A stretch of 7,067 bases of DNA from Acidobacteriota bacterium (GTDB taxonomy: Bacteria > Acidobacteriota > Terriglobia > Terriglobales > Acidobacteriaceae), in contig JAJYZK010000164.1 of NCBI GenBank assembly GCA_021799945.1, forward strand, positions 1 through 7,067. The letters run 5' to 3'. Position numbers and translations under genes: made by a program. The notes below the pieces were generated by a model, which did not search any database, was not told the origin of the DNA, and saw only the letters and a program-made list of their open reading frames with translations. Below, piece after piece: positions 1 through 4,790 of the stretch; the first letter of the stretch is position 1; every line of letters starts with the position of its first letter.

Positions 1-76
1 GCACCGCCACGGGTCTCGCCGCCCTCACGATCGGAGGGACCGTCCGGGCGCCAACGCTTACGCTCAAATCAGCCAT
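1..76 (-). CDS. Start of a gene cut by the left edge; CpaF/TadA pilus ATPase by position
   Basis: Only the first 25 codons are inside the window, beginning MADLSVSVGARTVPPIVRAA. The start is well supported: an AAGGAG Shine-Dalgarno (83-88) sits 6 nt before the ATG, and the gene follows cpaE by 33 nt on the same strand. The visible residues carry no diagnostic motif; they look like a flexible, Arg/Pro/Val-rich leader. In Tad loci the gene after cpaE/tadZ is usually cpaF/tadA, the hexameric secretion ATPase that powers Flp pilus assembly, and a variable N-terminus is normal there. The identity therefore rests on gene order alone. It could equally be another Tad component. The gene start is secure, the product name is not. 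Confidence 0.6.
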   Translation of the reverse strand, partial: MADLSVSVGARTVPPIVRAARPVAV

Positions 77-82
77 GCCGCA

Positions 83-88
83 CTCCTT
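83..88 (-). promoter_or_regulatory. Ribosome binding site of the left-edge gene
   Basis: AAGGAG on the minus strand lies 6 nt upstream of the ATG at 76. It is the main evidence that a new gene begins here, since only 25 codons can be read. Confidence 0.65.
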
Positions 89-109
89 CTCTTCCCGCGC
101 GCTCCGAGC

Positions 110-1330
110 CTAATTCCATAACGAAAACCTCTTCTTCGCCCCGGCAGCCGCCGCGGTAACGCCCGCGAGGGTGGAGGCCCACTTGGTCATCTGCGAGGAA
201 AATGGCGACTTGCCATCCGGCGGCGCCGGTTCTCCCGTATTGATGGAGCGGAGAATCTCGGCATAGCTGTTGGCGATTTTCACGGCTACGGGAAGCCGGA
301 TCGCCTTCTCAATCTGCTCGATGCTGACCATCTGGCCCGTGGAGTAGCGATTGATGACGACCTGGAGCTTGTCCGCCGCCTGTTCATTCTGGATGAGGCC
401 GTCCACATAGCGCGAAAGGTCGCGGATGGCGCCGATCTCCGGAGTGGAGACCAGATAGACATGGCTCGCGATATCCAAGGCCGCCAGTTGCGGCTCTTCG
501 AACGACGCCTGGCAATCCAGAACCACGAAGTCGTAGCTTGCGCTGAGGAAGCTGAGAGTCCGCTCCACCGCGTCTCCATCGGAAATCTGATTCGAGCCGT
601 GAACGTCCGGAGAGGCGAGAACGTCCAGACCGCTGGGGTGCTTGGCGATAAATCCGCGCAGCAAATCGTGGTCCAGGCGATTGACGTTGCGGACCAGTTC
701 ATGGAAATGATGGCGATTTCCATCCAAGCCAAGGTACAGACACACGTGGCCTAACTGGCTCCGATTGTCGACCAGAAGCACCTTCTTGCCGGAGACCTTG
801 ACCAGGTAGACCGCCAGATGCACCGCGAGCGTGGTCGCGCCCACGCCGCCCTTGGACCCGAAGAAGGCGAGAATTTTCCCCGAATTTTGTGGCTGCGCAT
901 CGAGCGCGGACCAGCGCTGCTCCAGGCGAGTCAGAAGGTCTCTGAACTGCGAGGCGTCGAAGGGTTTGTACAGAAATTCGTTGCACCCGGCCCGCATCGC
1001 GCGCAGCAGAAGATCGGGAGCGGCGTCGGAGGAAAGGCCGACCACCGCAATCTTCCGGAAAAAGCTTTGAGTCAGGAACTCCGTCGTCCTGGCCGCGAGC
1101 GCGGGATTGCCGTCGAAATCGACGAGCGCGATGCAGGCGTCGGAGCTGATGGCCTGCTGCGTAAGGTGCGGCCGCCGCTCCGCGTCGAAGTAATTGTCGA
1201 AATTCACCGGCGCCGACGCCCACGGCATATCCATGGAGACGCGCCCTATTTGCTCCGCCGTCTCCGCTTCGACGTGCACGGTCAGCAAAGCCACCTGCAT
1301 CGCTTCCTGGTTTGACGTCATCCGCTTCAT
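110..1330 (-). CDS. cpaE: CpaE/TadZ pilus-localisation ATPase (receiver-like + MinD/ParA-like)
   Basis: Encodes 406 residues. Proteins of this family sit at the inner membrane and place the Tad pilus machine in the cell. Residues about 66-136 resemble a response-regulator receiver domain: the strand IALVDFDG with Asp71 in the phospho-acceptor position, then AMRAGCNEFLYKPF with Lys122. The acidic pair expected after strand 1 is not evident (QVALLTVHVEAE), so phosphorylation is doubtful. Residues 152-350 are a MinD/ParA-type ATPase: deviant Walker A GSKGGVGATT (158-167), the following VLLVDNRSQLGHV strand and loop (184-196), and Walker B YDFVVLD (266-272). The P-loop lysine of KGGVGKTT is alanine here, a known trait of TadZ proteins, while the first signature lysine is kept. 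The tail (about 384-406) is Ala-rich and ends in KKRFSLWN. The ATG overlaps the cpaC stop as ATGA; an in-frame ATG three codons later is the alternative. Family call is firm. Confidence 0.93.
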   Translation of the reverse strand: MKRMTSNQEAMQVALLTVHVEAETAEQIGRVSMDMPWASAPVNFDNYFDAERRPHLTQQAISSDACIALVDFDGNPALAARTTEFLTQSFFRKIAVVGLSSDAAPDLLLRAMRAGCNEFLYKPFDASQFRDLLTRLEQRWSALDAQPQNSGKILAFFGSKGGVGATTLAVHLAVYLVKVSGKKVLLVDNRSQLGHVCLYLGLDGNRHHFHELVRNVNRLDHDLLRGFIAKHPSGLDVLASPDVHGSNQISDGDAVERTLSFLSASYDFVVLDCQASFEEPQLAALDIASHVYLVSTPEIGAIRDLSRYVDGLIQNEQAADKLQVVINRYSTGQMVSIEQIEKAIRLPVAVKIANSYAEILRSINTGEPAPPDGKSPFSSQMTKWASTLAGVTAAAAGAKKRFSLWN

Positions 1331-2760
1331 GGCTTGCCCGGGGCTCCCATTTGTTTGTTCCAGGTTTTGTCGAACTTCGGATCGCTGAGAAGCGGGACAG
1401 GCAGCTTCGGCAACGCGGGCGGCGTAGTGTCCGTGAGCGGGTCCACGATGGTCGGGGTCACGATGACCACCAGCTCCACCAAGGAGTGATCGATGCTCTT
1501 CGATCGGAAGAGCGCGCCGAGGATCGGGATATCGCCGATGCCGGGCATCTTCTGCAACATATCGGTCGTTCGGCGATCGAGCAGTCCGGAGATAGCGAAG
1601 CTTTGCCCGTTTCGCAATTCCACCTCGGTTTTCGCCCGGCGCGTAGAAATGGCTGGAATCGTGTATCCCGAGATGCTGACGGCGTTGGTGTAGTCCAGCG
1701 CGCTCACCTCCGGGGAAACCTGCAACTCGATCGCGCCGTCCATCCGCACCACCGGCATAAAGTCCAGCTTCACGCCATACGGCCGAAATTGAATGGTGAT
1801 GGAGGTCAAGCCGCCGGACGATCCCTGAATCACCGGAAACGGAAACTCGCCGCCCGAGAGAAAGGAGGCGCTCTGCCCGCTGAGCGCGGTGATGGTGGGT
1901 TCGGCCAGGATCTGTAGAATCTGCAGGTTTTCCAGGTCTTGAATCGTCATGCCCATATTCGTCTTGGAGTTGTAGAAGAGAAGGTTGAGCGGATTGCTCA
2001 CCGTCAGCAGAGGCGGACTGGCTGTGGATGTGGTGGTGCTGGCCGAGGACGTGGTGACCGAGGAGAATTGCCCGGTGCCGGTAAGGCTGGTGTTGTTGCC
2101 CTGGCTCAAAAAGCTGACGCCGAACTGCTCCAGTTTCGAGCGGTCGATTTCGACGATCTGCACCTTCAATTTCACCTGCCTCCGGCGCGGCTCCCGCACC
2201 ACCAGAGCGTTGATGGTGTTCTTGGAATAGAGCGCGGCCAGCTTTGCGGCGGCGGCGTATGCGTCGCCGCTGGACACCGCCCCGGACAGCACGATGCGGT
2301 CCTGCCGCGCCACCGCCTCGATGGGGTCGCCCGGAAGCAGTTGTTGCAAGGACCGTTGCAGATCCTCCACGTCGATATCGCAAGAGATGACGTAGGTCTG
2401 CGAGTGGCCGTTCTCGTCCCACAACACCACGCTGCTTACCCCCGGGGCCTTCGCCGTAATCACCACCTGCGTGGGGCTCGAGGTCAGGGAATCGATCGCC
2501 GCCGGATTGCTGACATAGACTCGCCGCAGGCGGGTCAGGGTGTTGATGAACAGGAGCCTGCCCACCAGAACATGAATTTGCCGGCGTTGCCCGTCCAGCG
2601 GGTCGGCGCCGGAGAAATCCGGCAGCCGGATGGACGCGATTGGACCGTCCGCGGCGGCGGACGACGGCGCCCGATCGCCGCTTTGCCCTCTCGCGTAGCC
2701 GCAGGCGAGCCCTGCCGCGATGACGGCGAGCGCGAGAAGGCGAGAGGCCCACCGCGCCAT
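1327..2760 (-). CDS. cpaC: CpaC/RcpA Tad pilus secretin (outer-membrane pore)
   Basis: With the start chosen here it has 477 residues. It is the type II/III-like secretin that lets the Flp pilus cross the outer membrane. A signal peptide is clear: MARWASR, hydrophobic LLALAVIAAGLAC, then a polar YARGQS. Residues about 40-130 match the CpaC N-terminal domain, including VLVGRLLFI, VYVSNPAAID and APGVSSVVLWDENG. Residues about 131-190 resemble a BON domain (RIVLSGAVSSGDAYA). VKLKVQIVEID (197-207) opens the secretin core, followed by ILAEPTITALSGQSASFLSG (284-303), IPAISTRRAKTEVELRNGQS (368-387) and MPGIGDIPILGALFRS (405-420), closing with VIVTPTIVDP. A Ser/Thr-rich stretch (about 222-249) interrupts the core. 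An in-frame ATG at 2805, 11 nt after the cpaB stop, would add 15 polar residues in front of the signal peptide. I prefer 2760 because it puts the signal peptide at the N-terminus, although its AAGGA is 13 nt away. Family is certain, start is not. Confidence 0.94.
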   Translation of the reverse strand: MARWASRLLALAVIAAGLACGYARGQSGDRAPSSAAADGPIASIRLPDFSGADPLDGQRRQIHVLVGRLLFINTLTRLRRVYVSNPAAIDSLTSSPTQVVITAKAPGVSSVVLWDENGHSQTYVISCDIDVEDLQRSLQQLLPGDPIEAVARQDRIVLSGAVSSGDAYAAAAKLAALYSKNTINALVVREPRRRQVKLKVQIVEIDRSKLEQFGVSFLSQGNNTSLTGTGQFSSVTTSSASTTTSTASPPLLTVSNPLNLLFYNSKTNMGMTIQDLENLQILQILAEPTITALSGQSASFLSGGEFPFPVIQGSSGGLTSITIQFRPYGVKLDFMPVVRMDGAIELQVSPEVSALDYTNAVSISGYTIPAISTRRAKTEVELRNGQSFAISGLLDRRTTDMLQKMPGIGDIPILGALFRSKSIDHSLVELVVIVTPTIVDPLTDTTPPALPKLPVPLLSDPKFDKTWNKQMGAPGKP

Positions 2761-2815
2761 TCCGGTTCTGCATTCCTTCCGCCATTCGCCGCCGGCGCTC
2801 CGCATCCATTCCCCA

Positions 2816-3631
2816 CTAGAAGCTGCTGATAATCCGCTTATCGCCAAGAATCGTTTCCACCTGATACGGCTTGCCTTTGAGCGCCGGCGGTTGCGATGCG
2901 CCCCCTTGCCCGCGGGGCAAAGGCGCCGGCTCATCCGTAAGTTGCTCCAGTCCGACCGCGCTGCTGGCGGATTGCATGCGGTCGGTCCCATTTCGCAGCA
3001 CAAAGTGGATTGCTCCCAGGCTCGTCGCCAGTACGACTCGCTCCGCGTCTTCGGGCTTGAGCAGCAGCGTGACGACGCTGACGCTGACCGGCTTCCCTTC
3101 CGGGTCCGGGCGCGTCTGCTGGCCCGCGGCGAGCACCTCGACGTCCTGTAGAACGGTCACCGTCTTCGGCGCGGGAGATTTGTCCGAGTGGTACGTGACC
3201 AGCACATCGACATGAGTTCCGGGAAGAAGAAATCCGGCTACTCCCACTACCTCGTCGGAACGCACCGAGATGGCCCGCATCCCCGAGGGGATGTTTGCCG
3301 TGAGTCCCGCGCCGGCGCCGGGCGCGGCGAGGTGCCGATCGAGAATGGGCTCGCCCTTGGCCAGGGGATAGAGCACCGCTCTGCCGGTCACCTGCTCAAA
3401 CCGGGTGAAGCCGCCCGCCAGCGGCTCGGGTCCCGCCCAATCGACCAGTTGCAGGCTGCCCCGGTCCAGAGTCTCTCCCGCCGTCAGGAGTCGGGACGCG
3501 GCGACATACCGCCGCTTGGTCGGCGCCGGGGCATGGTTCGCCTTGGCCACCCTCCTGCTCAGCCAGAAAGTAAAAAGGCCGGACACCAGCAGGGCCAGGA
3601 CTAACGACTTCAATAGCCGTCTTGCGTTCAC
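2816..3631 (-). CDS. cpaB: CpaB/RcpC Tad pilus assembly protein, SAF domain
   Basis: Encodes 271 residues from a GTG start. CpaB/RcpC is an inner-membrane-anchored periplasmic protein that works with the secretin CpaC. One N-terminal membrane anchor is visible (about residues 9-24, SLVLALLVSGLFTFWL), followed by basic residues. A SAF domain covers about 40-105: RRYVAASRLLTAGETLDRGS, VTGRAVLYPLAKGEPIL. Next comes the family block SGMRAISVRSDEVVGVAGFL (116-135), then LLPGTHVDVLVTY (135-147) and VTVLQDVEVLAAG (158-170). A segment typical of RcpC, VVTLLLKPEDAERVVLA (186-202), precedes a polar Gly/Pro-rich tail (about 233-255). The GTG at 3631 has AGAGG 7 nt upstream, formed around the cpaA stop, so the two genes are probably translationally coupled. 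A TTG at 3649 would add six residues but lacks comparable support. Confidence 0.93.
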   Translation of the reverse strand: MNARRLLKSLVLALLVSGLFTFWLSRRVAKANHAPAPTKRRYVAASRLLTAGETLDRGSLQLVDWAGPEPLAGGFTRFEQVTGRAVLYPLAKGEPILDRHLAAPGAGAGLTANIPSGMRAISVRSDEVVGVAGFLLPGTHVDVLVTYHSDKSPAPKTVTVLQDVEVLAAGQQTRPDPEGKPVSVSVVTLLLKPEDAERVVLATSLGAIHFVLRNGTDRMQSASSAVGLEQLTDEPAPLPRGQGGASQPPALKGKPYQVETILGDKRIISSF

Positions 3632-3635
3632 GTTT

Positions 3636-4178
3636 TCACCTCTGCGCAAGAGCCAGGCAAAGGTTCAACACGCTCCCCGCGGCGATGGCCAATCCGTACG
3701 GCATGCGAAGCGTCCGCGTATTCCCGGCATGAAGCTCCGGATGCGGCGTGATTCCCTGCGATGCGTGGTGAACGGCCAGGGACCGAAGATTGAGAAAGGT
3801 CCTCTTCACGCTGCGCTTGGCGACGGCGACTCCGACAGCCTGAACCCCCCCGGCCAGGGCGGTGAGGATCAGCAGGCTCGCCACCGAGGGCAGGCCGGCG
3901 ATGCAGCCGGCGGCGGCCATCAGCTTCACGTCGCCTCCGCCCATCCCTCCGGCCAGATAGAACGCAAGAAACACCAGGCCGCAGACGATGCCCGCCCATA
4001 CCGATGCGCCGAGCTGGCGCCATCCCCCTAGCAAAAGGTGCAGCAGCAGGCCGAAGACGATTCCCGGCAGCGTCAGAGAGTTGGGTATGCGCCGGCTTCG
4101 CACATCGTGCACCGCGCCGATCGTGGCCACGAATGCGGCCGCGAAAAGACACAACAAATCCGACGCCGACTCCGACAT
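3636..4178 (-). CDS. cpaA: CpaA/TadV prepilin peptidase (A24 aspartic protease)
   Basis: Encodes 180 residues. It is a polytopic inner-membrane aspartic protease that removes the leader from Flp prepilin and, in characterised systems, from pseudopilins. The two catalytic aspartates are visible: Asp25 in VHDVRSRRIPN and Asp83 in the GxGD motif GMGGGDVKLMAAAG. Hydrophobic segments are seen at about 8-24, 36-50, 58-76, 86-108, 110-120 and 160-177. The C-terminal RMPYGLAIAAGS motif is typical of the family. The short length and lack of the N-terminal methylase domain found in PilD-type enzymes fit the TadV/CpaA class. The ATG has GGAG 5 nt upstream. It follows the pilin gene by 92 nt and precedes cpaB by 4 nt, consistent with service to the adjacent pilin. 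Confidence 0.94.
   Translation of the reverse strand: MSESASDLLCLFAAAFVATIGAVHDVRSRRIPNSLTLPGIVFGLLLHLLLGGWRQLGASVWAGIVCGLVFLAFYLAGGMGGGDVKLMAAAGCIAGLPSVASLLILTALAGGVQAVGVAVAKRSVKRTFLNLRSLAVHHASQGITPHPELHAGNTRTLRMPYGLAIAAGSVLNLCLALAQR
3637..3643 (-). promoter_or_regulatory. Ribosome binding site deciding the GTG start of cpaB
   Basis: AGAGGTG on the minus strand overlaps the TGA stop of cpaA (3636-3638). Its AGAGG core ends 7 nt before the GTG at 3631. It favours GTG over the upstream in-frame TTG at 3649, which lies before this site. Confidence 0.6.
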
Positions 4179-4183
4179 TTCTG

Positions 4184-4187
4184 CTCC
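4184..4187 (-). promoter_or_regulatory. Ribosome binding site of cpaA
   Basis: GGAG on the minus strand, 5 nt before the ATG at 4178, supports the chosen start and shows that cpaA is initiated independently of the pilin gene 92 nt upstream. Confidence 0.5.
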
Positions 4188-4270
4188 AGGCCCGACCTAC
4201 AGGCGCACGTCCACCTTTGAAGTCAGGCCCCTTGCCGGCAGGCTCGACCTGGAAATGGATTGGCGGAAGG

Positions 4271-4459
4271 TCAGTTGGCGGCCGTCGTCAACTTGGTTCC
4301 TATGTTATTGAATGCGGCGCCGATGCTGTTGGCCAGACTGGTCATTGCGGTGACCGCGCCCAACGCGATGATCGCCGCGACCAGCGCGTACTCAATAAGA
4401 TCCTGACCGGATTCGTCCCGCAGCAGATTCACGAACATGGACTTCAAAGTGTGGCTCAT
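4271..4459 (-). CDS. flp: Flp/Fap pilin, major Tad pilus subunit
   Basis: Encodes a 62-residue prepilin. The polar leader MSHTLKSMFVNLLRDESG ends in Gly18. Cleavage after it by CpaA would give a 44-residue mature pilin starting QDLIEYALVAAIIALGAV. Glu and Tyr at mature positions 5 and 6 are the hallmark of the Flp family, and the following hydrophobic helix (about 21-45) is the polymerisation and membrane segment. The C-terminus is short and polar with several Thr and Asn (NNIGTKLTTAAN). It is the first gene of the minus-strand unit and has the best Shine-Dalgarno of that strand, as expected for an abundant structural subunit. No second pilin gene is visible. Family and start are both clear. 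Confidence 0.96.
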   Translation of the reverse strand: MSHTLKSMFVNLLRDESGQDLIEYALVAAIIALGAVTAMTSLANSIGAAFNNIGTKLTTAAN

Positions 4460-4463
4460 TGCA

Positions 4464-4471
4464 TCCTCCTC
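4464..4471 (-). promoter_or_regulatory. Strong ribosome binding site of the Flp pilin
   Basis: GAGGAGGA on the minus strand, separated from the ATG at 4459 by TGCA. This is a near-perfect anti-16S match and fixes the pilin start. Confidence 0.75.
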
Positions 4472-4663
4472 GGTATGGCAGCCCAGCGACTACCCCAGAT
4501 CCTTCGCCCGTATTCGCCCCAAACATTTGTCCACGAAGAACAGCTTTCATTTCTGCCGCGGATAAAGACGGACCGCGACGCGGAAGATCATGGGCGCTGC
4601 GCTGTTGCTTGATTGCATGGATTCATCCTGTCACAACGAGGGCGAAATTCAATGCCCCCTAGG

Positions 4664-4679
4664 TGCTACCGCAGAGCCA
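4664..4679 (-). promoter_or_regulatory. Possible sigma-54 promoter for the pilin operon
   Basis: The minus strand reads TGGCTCTGCGGTAGCA. Against the consensus TGGCACGNNNNTTGCA it keeps TGGC at -24 and the GC at -12 in the right spacing, with three mismatches. It lies about 205 nt before the pilin ATG. Sigma-54 control of this operon is inferred from one motif match, and such matches occur by chance. Confidence 0.28.
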
Positions 4680-4696
4680 ACTAAGCGTTTTATTGT

Positions 4697-4724
4697 GCGA
4701 CACTTCGGGATCTTTCGTGTCCGC
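4697..4724. repeat. Short imperfect hairpin next to the right CCTAGG arm
   Basis: GCGACAC (4697-4703) can pair with GTGTCCGC (4717-4724) with one bulged C, giving a 7-bp stem and a 13-nt loop. There is no U-run, so it is not a standard terminator. It may be a protein-binding dyad or have no function. Confidence 0.25.
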
Positions 4725-4738
4725 CACCTAGGAGTCAA
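4710..4738 (-). promoter_or_regulatory. Possible sigma-70-type promoter for the pilin operon
   Basis: The minus strand has TTGACT (4738-4733), a 17-nt spacer and AAAGAT (4715-4710). The -35 box is good (5 of 6); the -10 box is poor (3 of 6) but keeps the A and final T that matter most. It overlaps one CCTAGGTG arm within the spacer. Confidence 0.22.
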
Positions 4739-4767
4739 CGACAATCTCCGCCGCGCCGGATGATACT
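4738..4767 (+). promoter_or_regulatory. Weak promoter candidate for the plus-strand unit
   Basis: ACGACA (4738-4743), an 18-nt spacer and GATACT (4762-4767) give 4 of 6 matches in each box. It would start transcription about 15-20 nt before the ATG at 4791, leaving almost no leader. Its first base is the last of the minus-strand -35 candidate. Chance occurrence is quite possible. Confidence 0.2.
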
Positions 4768-4790
4768 AAGTCCAGACAGCGGCGCTTGAT

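Larger units (their letters stand above)
4658..4732. repeat. Inverted pair of CCTAGGTG arms in the divergent promoter region
   Basis: CCTAGGTG at 4658-4665 and its exact reverse complement CACCTAGG at 4725-4732 are 67 bp apart centre to centre. Each contains the palindrome CCTAGG. The left arm touches the sigma-54-like element and the right arm lies inside the spacer of the sigma-70-like pair. Such placement would suit a regulator binding two sites, but an 8-bp match can also arise by chance. Confidence 0.35.
4460..4790. other. Divergent intergenic region between the pilin operon and the membrane-protein gene
   Basis: This stretch of about 330 bases holds no convincing gene. The short open frames in it have no recognisable composition or start signal. 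It is visibly less GC-rich around 4680-4720 than the flanking genes, as expected of promoter DNA. As the only gap between two units read in opposite directions, it must contain their promoters unless one is read through from elsewhere. Candidate elements are listed separately. The leader of the pilin operon would be long, roughly 190-240 nt, if either minus-strand candidate promoter is used. No tRNA, CRISPR repeat or recognisable riboswitch was seen. Confidence 0.7.

Noticed and set aside
2700..2760. Lipoprotein signal at GLAC in the CpaC leader
   Set aside because: The residue at -3 is Gly rather than Leu/Val/Ile and the region reads well as an ordinary cleaved signal peptide; a lipobox is not supported.
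1331..2809. Upstream extension of the cpaE frame, open for about 490 codons across cpaC
   Set aside because: The translation is Arg/Gly/His-rich, low in hydrophobic order and without motifs, while the cpaC frame in the same DNA is a textbook secretin. High G+C leaves few stops, so the frame is open by chance.
1939..2829. 296-codon plus-strand open frame opposite cpaC
   Set aside because: Arg/Gly/His-rich shadow of the secretin codons with no start signal or family resemblance.
4459..4662. 67-codon plus-strand open frame in the intergenic region
   Set aside because: Starts on the complement of the pilin start region, has no Shine-Dalgarno and shows no recognisable protein features.
4697..4724. 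Hairpin read as a transcription terminator
   Set aside because: Only a 7-bp bulged stem with no U-run on either strand, and it lies between divergent starts where no transcript needs ending.
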